The position numbers and the translations under genes are program-made. Shown here piece by piece: positions 9,426 to 17,845 of a stretch of 64,000 bases of DNA. The DNA lies in assembly GCF_049856175.1 (NCBI RefSeq), contig NZ_JBNDNA010000002.1, positions 243,648 through 307,647 on the forward strand, in the 5' to 3' direction. The first letter of the stretch is position 1; every line of letters starts with the position of its first letter. This DNA comes from JB111 sp049856175. Lineage in GTDB: Bacteria > Actinomycetota > Actinomycetes > Actinomycetales > Actinomycetaceae. The notes beneath the pieces were generated by a model. The model was not told where the DNA came from, searched no databases, and saw only the letters and a program-made list of their open reading frames with translations.

Positions 9426-9602
9426 TATCATCGAGCCACCGGCACGTGCCGGACAGGCCGTCCGCCTCGCGCGACTCCCTCGTCCCACGCAGCCGGGCAG
9501 CCTCCATGATTCCGACCGCATCCGAGCGTGTCGTGCAACGGGAGCGCAGACCTATCTCCCCGGCACCGAGCCGGGTGTGCAGCGAACCCGGTCAAAGCCG
9601 GG
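9426..9602 (+). promoter_or_regulatory. rho promoter and structured leader
   Basis: TATCAT at 9426-9431 is a good -10 box; no clear -35. It is followed at about +1 by a 14-bp perfect palindrome, CCGGCACGTGCCGG (9439-9452). Further down are two small hairpins built from CCGG arms: CCCGGC/GCCGGG (9559-9575, loop ACCGA) and CCCGG/CCGGG (9587-9602, loop TCAAAG), just before the ribosome-binding site. rho genes are commonly autoregulated through their leaders; whether these elements act that way is inference. Confidence 0.4.
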
Positions 9603-9625
9603 CGCCGACCGAGGAAAGGCACCTC

Positions 9626-11860
9626 GTGACAGACACCATCGACGCCGCCCGACAGGGCGCGCTCACCACACTCAAGCTCACCGAGCTGCAGGCGATCGCC
9701 TCCCAGATGGGACTCAAGGGCACCGCCCGCATGCGGAAGAGCGACCTCGTCGAGGCGATCCGCGCCGGCCGGTCCGCCGCGTCGGGCTCCGCGCCGGCCG
9801 GCGAGGCTCCGGCCGCGGCGACCACGGCGGCCGGCGAGGCTCCGGCCGCGGCGACCACGGCGGGCTCCGCCTCGGGCGACGAGCCGTCGACCGACCGGTC
9901 CTCGTCCCGCGGCGCGCGCGCCCAGGACCGGCAGGATCAGGGCTCGCAGGACGAGGGCTCTCAGGACCAGGGTTCGCAGGGTGCCGGCGCCGAGCAGGGC
10001 GGGACGTCCCCCGAGCCCCGCCAGCGCCGCTCGCGCCGGGCCGTCTCGGCCCCGACCGGGTCCGGCGCCGGGGCCGACGCCCTGCCCGACCTCGGTATCG
10101 AGCTCCCGGACCGCCCCGCCGCCGGCGAGGGCACCGGCCAGGGCGGGCCGGTGCTCCAGGCTCCCGGCGACTCCGCGGACTCCCGCGGCCGGCGGGGCGA
10201 TGACGCCCGGTCCGGCGGCGGTCGTCAGGGCGCGCGCGACCAGGGGCGCGCCCAGCAGGACGGTTCCGACCCGCGGCGTGACCAGCAGGGCGGCTCCGAC
10301 CAGAACGGCTCGCAGCAGGGTGGCTCCCGGCAGGCTGGTTCCCGGCAGAACGGCTCCCAGCAGAACGGCTCCGACCAGGGACGTTCCCAGCAGGGCGATC
10401 GCGGCCAGCAGCGACGCGGCAACGACTCCGGCGGGCCCGACTTCACGCTCGACGACCTCGGCGAGGCGGCGTCCCGTCGCCGCGAGGGCTCCGGGCAGAA
10501 CAACCAGCGCGGCAACGACTGGGACGACGACGGCGGCCCCGGCGGGCGTCGCCGGCGCAACCGCGACCGGAACCGCGACCGGCGCCGTCGTGGTCGCGGC
10601 AACCAGGACCAGGACATCGTCGTGGAGGAGACCGAGGTCTCCGCGGACGACGTGCTGCTGCCCGTCGCCGGCATCGTCGACATCCTCGACCAGTACGCGT
10701 TCGTGCGGACCTCCGGGTACCTGCCGGGCTCGAGCGACGTCTACGTCACCCTCAACCAGGTGCGGAAGTTCGGCCTGCGCCGCGGCGACGCGGTCACCGG
10801 TGCCGTGCGCCAGACCGGCGACGACAACGGCGGCCAGGGCTCCGGCGGGCACGGGGGTGGCGGCCGCGGCGGCCGGAACCAGAAGCAGAAGTTCAACCCG
10901 CTCGTCCGCCTCGACACCGTCAACGGCATGACCGTCGAGCGGGCCCGGCAGCGCCCCGAGTTCGGCAAGCTCACCCCGCTCTACCCCCAGGACCAGCTCC
11001 GCCTGGAGACGACGCCGAAGGCGATCACGCCGCGCGTCATCGACCTCGTCTCGCCGATCGGCAAGGGCCAGCGCGGGCTCATCGTCTCGCCGCCCAAGGC
11101 CGGCAAGACGATCATCATGCAGCAGATCGCCAACGCGATCGCGGTGAACAACCCCGACGTGCACCTCATGGTCGTCCTCGTCGACGAGCGCCCGGAGGAG
11201 GTCACCGACATGCAGCGCCTGGTCAAGGGTGAGGTCATCGCCTCGACCTTCGACCGGCCCGCCTCCGACCACACCGTCGTCGCCGAGCTCGCCATCGAGC
11301 GCGCCAAGCGACTGGTCGAGCTCGGCCAGGACGTGGTCGTGCTGCTCGACTCGCTGACCCGGCTCTCGCGCGCCTACAACCTCGCCGCCCCCGCCTCGGG
11401 GCGCATCCTGTCCGGTGGCGTGGACGCCGCGGCCCTCTACCCGCCGAAGAAGTTCTTCGGCGCGGCCCGCAACATCGAGCACGGCGGCTCGCTGACCATC
11501 CTCGCCTCGGCGCTGGTCGAGACCGGCTCGAAGATGGACGAGGTGATCTTCGAGGAGTTCAAGGGCACCGGCAACATGGAGCTGCGCCTGTCGCGCCAGC
11601 TGGCCGACAAGCGGATCTTCCCCGCCGTCGACGTCAACGCCTCCGGCACGCGCCGCGAGGAGCTGCTCATGGCGCCCGAGGAGCTGAAGATCATGTGGAA
11701 GCTCCGCCGCGTCATGGGTGCGCTCGACCTGCAGCAGTCCTCGGACCTGCTGCTCGGCAAGCTGCGCGAGACCACGTCCAACGCGGAGTTCCTCATGACG
11801 GTGCAGAAGAACACGCCCACCACGCCGTCGAACTCCGACCCGGACTACGCCATCCAGTAG
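9626..11860 (+). CDS. rho: transcription termination factor Rho with large low-complexity insert
   Basis: Hexameric RNA-dependent ATPase that ends transcription. 744 residues against about 420 in E. coli. Residues 1-50 form the Rho N-terminal helical domain (LTELQAIASQMGLKGTARM). Residues about 55-330 are low-complexity, rich in Gly, Gln, Ser, Asn, Asp and Arg, including a seven-fold five-residue repeat. The cold-shock RNA-binding domain follows (residues about 350-410), then the ATPase core with Walker A PPKAGKTIIMQQ (K494), VLLDSLTRLSRAYN and the secondary RNA site SGGVDAAALYPPKKFFGAAR. GTG 9626 has a strong ribosome-binding site, GAGGAAAGG (9611-9619). N-terminal inserts are normal in actinobacterial Rho; this composition is unusually Gln/Ser/Gly-rich. 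Confidence 0.95.
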   Translation: MTDTIDAARQGALTTLKLTELQAIASQMGLKGTARMRKSDLVEAIRAGRSAASGSAPAGEAPAAATTAAGEAPAAATTAGSASGDEPSTDRSSSRGARAQDRQDQGSQDEGSQDQGSQGAGAEQGGTSPEPRQRRSRRAVSAPTGSGAGADALPDLGIELPDRPAAGEGTGQGGPVLQAPGDSADSRGRRGDDARSGGGRQGARDQGRAQQDGSDPRRDQQGGSDQNGSQQGGSRQAGSRQNGSQQNGSDQGRSQQGDRGQQRRGNDSGGPDFTLDDLGEAASRRREGSGQNNQRGNDWDDDGGPGGRRRRNRDRNRDRRRRGRGNQDQDIVVEETEVSADDVLLPVAGIVDILDQYAFVRTSGYLPGSSDVYVTLNQVRKFGLRRGDAVTGAVRQTGDDNGGQGSGGHGGGGRGGRNQKQKFNPLVRLDTVNGMTVERARQRPEFGKLTPLYPQDQLRLETTPKAITPRVIDLVSPIGKGQRGLIVSPPKAGKTIIMQQIANAIAVNNPDVHLMVVLVDERPEEVTDMQRLVKGEVIASTFDRPASDHTVVAELAIERAKRLVELGQDVVVLLDSLTRLSRAYNLAAPASGRILSGGVDAAALYPPKKFFGAARNIEHGGSLTILASALVETGSKMDEVIFEEFKGTGNMELRLSRQLADKRIFPAVDVNASGTRREELLMAPEELKIMWKLRRVMGALDLQQSSDLLLGKLRETTSNAEFLMTVQKNTPTTPSNSDPDYAIQ
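9797..9862 (+). repeat. perfect 33-bp tandem duplication inside rho
   Basis: Two identical 33-bp units, 9797-9829 and 9830-9862, each encoding AGEAPAAATTA. The length is a multiple of three, so copy change keeps the frame. It lies right after the N-terminal helical domain. Confidence 0.9.
10289..10393 (+). repeat. seven 15-bp units coding a pentapeptide repeat in Rho
   Basis: Residues 222-256 follow the pattern [GNA]-G-S-[DQR]-Q six times, with a seventh variant unit GRSQQ. The DNA units vary at third positions, so the repeat is kept at protein level rather than being a recent expansion. Confidence 0.85.
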
Positions 11861-11871
11861 CGACGACCCGG

Positions 11872-11895
11872 CGTGCGTCGCCCCGGCGACGCACG
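11872..11895 (+). terminator. rho terminator hairpin
   Basis: Perfect 11-bp arms CGTGCGTCGCC (11872-11882) and GGCGACGCACG (11885-11895), 11 nt after the rho stop codon. There is no U-tract, as is common in GC-rich actinobacteria. Confidence 0.7.
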
Positions 11896-11910
11896 TCACG
11901 TGGCCCGCCC

Positions 11911-11940
11911 CTGACACGGGCAGCCACGGCCTGGCAGAAT
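11911..11940 (+). promoter_or_regulatory. rpmE promoter
   Basis: CTGACA (11911-11916) and CAGAAT (11935-11940) are separated by 18 nt, a good sigma-70-type pair. It predicts a leader of about 70 nt before rpmE. Confidence 0.55.
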
Positions 11941-12015
11941 GTCCCGTCGGCCTCCGGTTCACGCCACGCACCAGCGCGGCGACCCGGTCCGCCGTGAAAC
12001 CCCTTGGAGATCCAC

Positions 12016-12234
12016 ATGAAGCAGGGCATCCACCCCGACTACGTCGCCACCACGGTGACGTGCACGTGCGGGAACACCTTCGAGACGCGGTCGACCGCCA
12101 CGTCCGGCTCGATCAACGTCGAGGTGTGCAGCGCGTGCCACCCGTTCTACACGGGCAAGCAGAAGATCCTCGACACCGGTGGTCGCGTGGCCCGCTTCGA
12201 GGCCCGCTACGGCAAGAAGAAGTCCGCCAGCTAG
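12016..12234 (+). CDS. rpmE: 50S ribosomal protein L31, zinc-binding form
   Basis: Large-subunit ribosomal protein. 72 residues, MKQGIHPDY at the N terminus. Four cysteines in two pairs (CTCGN near residue 16 and CSACHPFYTGKQK near residue 37) mark the zinc-containing type, which in actinobacteria is often replaced by a Cys-less paralogue under zinc limitation. ATG 12016 has TTGGAG upstream; an earlier in-frame ATG at 12004 would add four residues and lose that spacing. It has its own promoter and follows rho, as in most actinobacteria. Confidence 0.95.
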   Translation: MKQGIHPDYVATTVTCTCGNTFETRSTATSGSINVEVCSACHPFYTGKQKILDTGGRVARFEARYGKKKSAS

Positions 12235-12361
12235 CTTCCACGACGCGCCGGTGGCGGCGCCGCCCCACCGGCGGCGTCGCCACCGGCGCTCGTTCGTCCC
12301 CGCACCCGCGCGCCCGCCGCGCGGGCATCCGCCGCACCGCGTTCCTCGCCGGAAGGACCCC

Positions 12362-13471
12362 ATGAGCAGCCCCGAGCTCACCGAGGCGCTGTCGCCGCTG
12401 CTCGCGGAGCACGCTGAGCTCGAGGTCGCCCTGGCGGACCCCGACGTCCACTCCGACGCCGGCCGCGCCCGTGCCCTGGCCCGTCGCTACGCCGAGCTGT
12501 CCCGCGTGAGTGCCGCGGCCGCCGCGGAGCAGGCCGCCCGCGAGGACCTCGCCGCCGCCGTGGAGCTCATCGAGCTCTCGACGGGCGAGGAGGCCGACCA
12601 GCTCCGCGCCGAGCTCGCCGACCTCGAGGCGGTGCACGCCGACGCCCTCGAGCACCTGCGTGACGTCCTGCTGCCGCGGGACCCCGACGACTCCCGCGAC
12701 GTCATCCTCGAGATCAAGGCCGGCGAGGGCGGGGACGAGTCCGCCCTCTTCGCCGGCGACCTGCTGCGGATGTACACCCGCTACGCGGAGCGGCGCGGCT
12801 GGACCACCCAGGTCCTCAGCCTCACCGAGACCGGGCTCGGCGGCGTCAAGGACGCGGCCCTGTCCGTGCGCACGCGCGGCGACGTCGCGCCGGAGGACGG
12901 CGCGTGGGCGAGCCTGAAGTACGAGGGCGGCGTGCACCGCGTGCAGCGCGTCCCCGTCACCGAGTCCGCGGGACGCATCCACACCTCCGCCGCCGGCGTC
13001 CTCGCGCTGCCCGAGGTCGACGACCCGGGCGAGATCGAGATCGACCCGAACGACCTGCGGATCGACGTCTACCGGTCCTCCGGCCCCGGCGGCCAGTCCG
13101 TCAACACCACCGACTCGGCCGTGCGGATCACCCACGAGCCCACCGGCATCGTCGTGTCCATGCAGGACGAGAAGTCCCAGCTGCAGAACCGCGAGGCCGC
13201 GATGCGGGTGCTGCGCGCGCGCCTCCTCGCCGAGCGCAACGCGCGGCTCGAGGCCGAGGCGGCCGACGCCCGCCGCTCCCAGGTGCGCACCGTGGACCGC
13301 TCCGAGCGGATTCGCACCTACAACTTCCCCGAGAACCGCATCGCCGACCACCGCACCGGGTTCAAGGCGTACAACCTCGACCAGGTGCTCGACGGCGACC
13401 TCGGCCCCGTCGTCGCCTCCGCCGTCGAGGCCGACGAGGCGGCCCGCCTGGCCGACGCCTCCGGGTCGTGA
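12362..13471 (+). CDS. prfA: peptide chain release factor 1
   Basis: Recognises UAA and UAG stop codons and triggers peptide release. 369 residues. The GGQ motif sits in SSGPGGQSVNTTDSAVRITH and is the target of PrmC, encoded next. The codon-recognition tripeptide is PVT (HRVQRVPVTESAGRIHTSAA), the usual actinobacterial RF1 variant of PxT. RF1 rather than RF2 is supported by that motif and by the prmC linkage. ATG 12362 follows GGAAGGA with good spacing. The stop overlaps the prmC start. Confidence 0.95.
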   Translation: MSSPELTEALSPLLAEHAELEVALADPDVHSDAGRARALARRYAELSRVSAAAAAEQAAREDLAAAVELIELSTGEEADQLRAELADLEAVHADALEHLRDVLLPRDPDDSRDVILEIKAGEGGDESALFAGDLLRMYTRYAERRGWTTQVLSLTETGLGGVKDAALSVRTRGDVAPEDGAWASLKYEGGVHRVQRVPVTESAGRIHTSAAGVLALPEVDDPGEIEIDPNDLRIDVYRSSGPGGQSVNTTDSAVRITHEPTGIVVSMQDEKSQLQNREAAMRVLRARLLAERNARLEAEAADARRSQVRTVDRSERIRTYNFPENRIADHRTGFKAYNLDQVLDGDLGPVVASAVEADEAARLADASGS

Positions 13472-14364
13472 ACCCCGCGGCGCCCACCTGGCGCGCGGCC
13501 GTCTCGGGCGCCGCCCGGCTGCTCGCGGAGGCCGGGGTGCCGAGCCCGGAGGTCGACGCCCGCCTGCTCGCCGAGCACGTCGCCGGCCTCTCCCCGCTGC
13601 TCATGGCGCCCGCCCCCACGCCCGACCAGGTCGGCGACTACGCCCACGCGGTCGAGCGCCGCGCCGCCCGCGAGCCGCTGCAGCACATCACCGGCCGGAT
13701 GCACTTCCGCCGGCTCGAGCTGCACGCCGGGCCCGGCGCGTTCGTCGTGCGGCCCGAGACCGAGCTCGTCGCCGGCGCCGCGGTCGACGCCGCGCGTGCA
13801 GCCGCCCGCGACGGTCGTCGGCCCGTCGTCGTCGACCTGTGCACCGGCTCCGGGGCGATCGCCCTGGCCGTGGCCACCGAGGTCGCCACCGCCGAGGTCC
13901 ACGCCGTCGAGCTCTCGGCCGACGCACTGGCGATCGCCCGGCGCAACGTCGAGCGGCACGCCCCGCGGGTGCGGCTCGCGCGGGGGGACGCGCGCAGCGC
14001 CCTGCCGGAGCTGGAGGGGACGTGCGACGTCGTCGTGTCCAACCCGCCCTACGTGCCCGACGACGCGGTTCCGCGCGACCCGGAGGTGCGCGTCCACGAC
14101 CCCTCGCGGGCCCTGTACGGCGGGGGTTCCGACGGACTCGACGTGCCGCGCGCCGTGCTCGCGCGCGCCCGGGACCTGCTCGCGCCCGGCGGCGTCGCGA
14201 TCGTGGAGCACTCCGAGGAGCAGGGGGCCGCGCTGCGCGACCACGCCCGCGCGCTCGGCCTGGCCGAGGCGCGCACCCACCGGGACCTCACCGGTCGCGA
14301 GCGGTTCCTCACGGCGAGCGCGCCCGGGCACCCGGGGGCAGGCGTGGAACACTCGGCCCCGTGA
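13468..14364 (+). CDS. prmC: release factor glutamine methyltransferase
   Basis: Methylates the Gln of the release-factor GGQ motif using S-adenosylmethionine. 298 residues. An N-terminal helical domain is followed by a Rossmann methyltransferase fold with motif I VVDLCTGSGAIALAVA and the catalytic VVVSNPPYVP (NPPY) motif. GTG 13468 overlaps the prfA stop (GTGA) and its own stop overlaps the next start, so prfA-prmC-tsaC are translationally coupled. Confidence 0.95.
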   Translation: MNPAAPTWRAAVSGAARLLAEAGVPSPEVDARLLAEHVAGLSPLLMAPAPTPDQVGDYAHAVERRAAREPLQHITGRMHFRRLELHAGPGAFVVRPETELVAGAAVDAARAAARDGRRPVVVDLCTGSGAIALAVATEVATAEVHAVELSADALAIARRNVERHAPRVRLARGDARSALPELEGTCDVVVSNPPYVPDDAVPRDPEVRVHDPSRALYGGGSDGLDVPRAVLARARDLLAPGGVAIVEHSEEQGAALRDHARALGLAEARTHRDLTGRERFLTASAPGHPGAGVEHSAP

Positions 14365-15047
14365 CCGTCTTCGACACGTCCTCCGCGCGCGAGCGCGCGG
14401 TCGGCCTCGACGCCGCCGTGTCGGCGCTCGGCCGCGGTGAGCTCGTCGTGCTGCCGACGGACACCGTCTACGGGGTCGCCGCCAACGCCTTCGACCCGGC
14501 CGCCGTCGAGGTGCTCCAGGCCGCCAAGGGACGCGGCCGCGACAAGCCGCCCCCCGTTCTCGTCGGCGACCTCGCCGTCCTGCCCGCCCTGACCACGCAC
14601 CTGCCTCACTCCGCCCACGCGCTGGCCGAACGCTTCTGGCCCGGAGCCCTCACGCTCGTGTGCCGGTCCCAGCCCGCGCTGAGCTGGGACCTGGGCGACA
14701 CCCGGGGCACCGTGGCCGTGCGGATGCCCGACGACGAGCTGGCGCGAGAGCTCCTGCGCCGCGCAGGGCCGACCGCGGTCTCCTCGGCGAACCGCACCGG
14801 CCACCCGCCGCCCGGCACATGCGCCGACGCACGCGAGCAGCTGGGCGGGTCGGTCGCCGTCTACCTGGACGCGGGCGCGGTCGGCGCCGGCGAGCCGTCG
14901 ACCATCCTCGACCTCACCGGGGAGACCGTGCGGGTCCTGCGGCTCGGCGCGCTGTCCCTCGCCACGCTCGCCGAGGTCGTGCCCGAGCTCGCCGAGACCG
15001 GGGACGCCGGTCCGGGCGGTGAGGCGGGCTCGCCCGCCCCGGCATGA
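14361..15047 (+). CDS. L-threonylcarbamoyladenylate synthase (Sua5/YrdC/YwlC)
   Basis: Makes threonylcarbamoyl-AMP from threonine, bicarbonate and ATP, the first step of t6A37 tRNA modification. 228 residues, a single YrdC domain without the C-terminal Sua5 domain. Motifs seen: VVLPTDTVYGVAANAFDP, the KGR loop (AAKGRGRDKPPPVLV), ERFWPGALTLV, and TAVSSANRTGHPP. The last 25 residues are an Ala/Gly/Pro tail. GTG 14361 overlaps the prmC stop and the stop overlaps the next ATG. tsaC would be a fitting symbol. Confidence 0.92.
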   Translation: MTVFDTSSARERAVGLDAAVSALGRGELVVLPTDTVYGVAANAFDPAAVEVLQAAKGRGRDKPPPVLVGDLAVLPALTTHLPHSAHALAERFWPGALTLVCRSQPALSWDLGDTRGTVAVRMPDDELARELLRRAGPTAVSSANRTGHPPPGTCADAREQLGGSVAVYLDAGAVGAGEPSTILDLTGETVRVLRLGALSLATLAEVVPELAETGDAGPGGEAGSPAPA

Positions 15048-16156
15048 GGACCTACCTGCTCGTCACGGCGCTCGCCGCCGTCGTCACCTACCTGCTCACC
15101 CCGGTCCTGCGGCGCGTCGCCGTCCGCGTGGGTGCGCTGACCGCCGTGCGGGACCGCGACGTCCACGCGGTGCCCACCCCGCGGCTCGGCGGCCTCGCGA
15201 TGCTTCTCGGGTTCGGCGGAGCGATGCTGCTCGCCTCGCGCATCCCGTACCTCGAGGACGTGTTCGCCCAGTCCTCGCAGGCGTGGGGCATCCTCCTCGG
15301 CGCGTGCGTCATCTGCCTGATCGGCGTGGCCGACGACGTGTGGGACCTCGACTGGCTGACGAAGCTCGCCGGCCAGTTCCTCGCGGCGGGCCTCATGGCC
15401 TGGCAGGGCGTCCAGCTCATCACGTTCCCGATCTTCGGCCTGACCATCGGCTCCTCGGGCTTCTCGCTGCTGGCGACGGTGCTCATCGTCGTCGTCGTGG
15501 TCAACGCCGTGAACTTCGTCGACGGTCTCGACGGGCTGGCCGCAGGCATGATCCTCATCGGCGCCTCGTCGTTCTTCCTGTTCACCTACCTGCTGGCGCG
15601 GGACGCCTCGCCGGGCAACTACGCGAACGTCGCCTCGGCGATCCTCGCCGCGCTCGCCGGGGCGTGCCTGGGCTTCCTCCCGCACAACCTGCACCCCGCC
15701 CGCATCTTCATGGGCGACTCCGGCGCGATGTTCCTCGGCCTCGTGCTCTCCGGTGCGGCCATCGTCGTCACGGGCCAGATCGACCCCTCGGCCGTATCCA
15801 CGAGCCGCGCCCTGCCGGCGTTCGTGCCGATCCTCATCCCCGTCGCCGTGCTCGCGGTCCCGCTCATCGAGATCGTCACCTCGGTGGTGCGCCGCGTGGT
15901 CGACGGACGCTCCCCGTTCGACGCGGACGCCTCGCACCTCCACCACCGGCTGCTCCGGCTCGGGCACAGCCACCGCGCCGCGGTCGCAATCCTCCACCTG
16001 TGGACCGCGGTCGTGTCCGGCACCGCGGTCTCCCTCGCCTTCTTCCCCCTCGCGCAGGTCGCGATCGGCGCCGGCGGTGCCGCGCTCGTCGCGCTCGTGC
16101 TCACCGCGCGTCTCCTGCCCGCCCACCGCAAGTCCAGCCCCAGGAGCTCCACGTGA
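15044..16156 (+). CDS. WecA/TagO-type polyprenyl-phosphate N-acetylhexosamine-1-phosphate transferase
   Basis: Integral membrane transferase that loads GlcNAc-1-phosphate (or a related sugar) from a UDP-sugar onto a polyprenyl phosphate, starting a cell-envelope glycan. 370 residues with about 10-11 transmembrane helices. Conserved segments: VPTPRLGGLAM, IGVADDVWDLDWLTKLAGQ (metal-binding Asp-Asp), VNAVNFVDGLDGLAAG and the loop MGDSGAMFLG, then the basic DASHLHHRLLRLGHS. The position between the Sua5-like gene and the atp operon matches mycobacterial rfe/wecA. Sugar specificity cannot be read from the sequence. The ATG overlaps the upstream stop (ATGA). Confidence 0.88.
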   Translation: MRTYLLVTALAAVVTYLLTPVLRRVAVRVGALTAVRDRDVHAVPTPRLGGLAMLLGFGGAMLLASRIPYLEDVFAQSSQAWGILLGACVICLIGVADDVWDLDWLTKLAGQFLAAGLMAWQGVQLITFPIFGLTIGSSGFSLLATVLIVVVVVNAVNFVDGLDGLAAGMILIGASSFFLFTYLLARDASPGNYANVASAILAALAGACLGFLPHNLHPARIFMGDSGAMFLGLVLSGAAIVVTGQIDPSAVSTSRALPAFVPILIPVAVLAVPLIEIVTSVVRRVVDGRSPFDADASHLHHRLLRLGHSHRAAVAILHLWTAVVSGTAVSLAFFPLAQVAIGAGGAALVALVLTARLLPAHRKSSPRSST

Positions 16157-16743
16157 CCGACCCGACCACCAACGACCCGACGGCCGACGACGGCGCGGAC
16201 CAGACCCGACGGACCCCGGGCGCGGACGAGGCCCCACCGACGTCGGACGCAGGCACCGACGCGGATGCAGGCACCGGCTCGGAGGCGGCCGCCCCGCGGC
16301 CGAGGGACCCCAACGACCCCGCTCTGCCGCCGGAGCTCTTCACCGGCATCCTCAAACGGCTCGTGCTCTTCCTCCTCGTCGTCGCGGCCCTGTCCATCGG
16401 GATCGGGCTTCTCGTCGGCGGGACGCGTGGCATGTGGGGCGGCGTCATCGGCACCGGCCTCGCCGCGATCTTCGCCGTGACCACCGTCGTGGCCGTCCGG
16501 GCGGCCGCGAAGCGCCCGCTCGACCTCATGGTCATCGCCGTCATGGGCTCGTGGTTGCTCAAGACCGTGCTGGTCATCCTCGTCCTGCTCGCGGTGCGCG
16601 ACGCCGACTTCTTCCACCGCGGGGTGCTCTTCGGCTCCGCCGCGATCGCGGTCCTCGGCTCGGTCCTCATCGACTCCCACGCCGTGATGACGGCGCGGAT
16701 CCCCTACACCTCACCGCCGGCGAGGCCCGACGTCGAGGACTGA
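16153..16743 (+). CDS. AtpI-like membrane protein preceding the ATP synthase operon
   Basis: About 196 residues: an acidic, Thr/Asp/Ala-rich cytoplasmic N terminus (residues 1-60), then four hydrophobic helices (around residues 70-90, 96-116, 132-152 and 158-178). Position directly before atpB and the four-helix layout fit the ATP synthase protein I group, which helps assemble the c-ring or supplies Mg2+. Sequence motifs are weak, so the role is inferred mainly from position. GTG 16153 overlaps the upstream stop (GTGA). A 194-bp gap with no gene separates it from atpB. Confidence 0.7.
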   Translation: MTDPTTNDPTADDGADQTRRTPGADEAPPTSDAGTDADAGTGSEAAAPRPRDPNDPALPPELFTGILKRLVLFLLVVAALSIGIGLLVGGTRGMWGGVIGTGLAAIFAVTTVVAVRAAAKRPLDLMVIAVMGSWLLKTVLVILVLLAVRDADFFHRGVLFGSAAIAVLGSVLIDSHAVMTARIPYTSPPARPDVED

Positions 16744-16937
16744 CGTCGAGGTCCGCGGGGGCGTCCGTCGGCCCGACGCCGGACGGCCCAGAACGTGACG
16801 GGTGTCGCGTCGTGGGCCCCGAGATCGGGGGTGGAGGGCCAGTCGGAATGGGTTAGTCTGACTGCCGTCGGTGCGCTACGAGGGAGCTCTCGAGGTGTGC
16901 CGCACGCGCCGCCCACCATGACCCCGGGAGACGACCT

Positions 16938-17768
16938 GTGCTGAATGCGTTGACGAACGCCGCCACTGCCGCGCACGTCCGCATCGTCACCGCCGAGGGG
17001 GGCGAGGGCTGGCACGCGCCGGGTCTCGAGGAGTTCTTCCCCGAGCCGTTCCTCTTCGAGGGCACGCCGTTCGCCCTCAACCGGATCATGCTGGTCCGAT
17101 TCGTCGCCGTGGCCGCCCTGGTCCTCGTCATCTGGCTGGGTACCCGGAGGCTGCGGCTCGTGCCCGGCCGGGCTCAGTCACTGATGGAGCTCGCCCAGGA
17201 GTTCGTGCGCCGCAACATCGCCTTCGACTCGCTCGGCGAACGGCTGGGCCGCAAGTACACGCCCCTGCTCACCGTGATCTTCGTCGGCGTCCTGTTCTTC
17301 AACATGACGGGCGTGATCCCGTTCCTCAACATCGCGGGAACGTCAGTCGTCGGTCTTCCGCTGACGTTCGCGATCATCGCGTGGATCGCCTTCATGTACG
17401 CCGGCATCAGGGAGCGCGGCGCGGGGAAGTTCTTCGGCGGCCAGCTCTTCCCGGCGGGCGTGCCGAAGCCGATCTACATCATCCTCACGCCCATCGAGTT
17501 CATCTCGACCTTCCTCCTGCGGCCGGTGACGCTCACCATCCGTCTGCTGGCCAACATGATGTCCGGGCACATCCTGCTCGTGCTGTGCTTCTCGGCCACG
17601 CACTTCTTCTTCTTCCAGGCGAGCGGCGTGATGGCCGGCCTCGGCGGTGTCACTCTCGTGGCCGGGCTGGGATTCACGCTGTTCGAGATCTTCATCAGCG
17701 CGCTGCAGGCCTACATCTTCACGCTGCTCTCCGCCGTGTACATCCAGCTCTCCGTGTCCGACCACTAG
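16938..17768 (+). CDS. atpB: F1Fo ATP synthase subunit a
   Basis: Membrane stator subunit forming the proton half-channels against the c-ring. 276 residues, five to six helices. The essential Arg is in TIRLLANMMSGHILLVL. Other family segments: FFNMTGVIPF, PIEFISTFLLRPVTL and the C-terminal EIFISALQAYIFTLLSAVYI. GTG 16938 is preceded by CGGGAGA. First gene of the complete operon atpBEFHAGDC; the next gene is 77 bp on. Confidence 0.95.
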   Translation: MLNALTNAATAAHVRIVTAEGGEGWHAPGLEEFFPEPFLFEGTPFALNRIMLVRFVAVAALVLVIWLGTRRLRLVPGRAQSLMELAQEFVRRNIAFDSLGERLGRKYTPLLTVIFVGVLFFNMTGVIPFLNIAGTSVVGLPLTFAIIAWIAFMYAGIRERGAGKFFGGQLFPAGVPKPIYIILTPIEFISTFLLRPVTLTIRLLANMMSGHILLVLCFSATHFFFFQASGVMAGLGGVTLVAGLGFTLFEIFISALQAYIFTLLSAVYIQLSVSDH

Positions 17769-17845
17769 GCCGGACCCGCATCCGGCCACGGCCGGCACAC
17801 TCCACACCAGACCGATCCACACCCACACAAGTAAGGAACCACCAC

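Noticed and set aside
9797..10393. Repeats in rho as a CRISPR-like or mobile array
   Set aside because: The units are in-frame coding repeats without spacers and are explained by the low-complexity protein segment.
9428..11971. Long antisense frame over rho (about 847 codons, minus strand)
   Set aside because: Frame produced by high GC opposite a certain gene; no domain, Arg/Gly/Val-rich composition and no ribosome-binding site.
12940..12990. PVT instead of PAT in the RF1 codon-recognition loop
   Set aside because: Usual variant in actinobacterial RF1.
16744..16937. Promoter for the atp operon (TAGTCT at 16854)
   Set aside because: A single weak hexamer without a -35 or fixed distance to the start; not enough to call.
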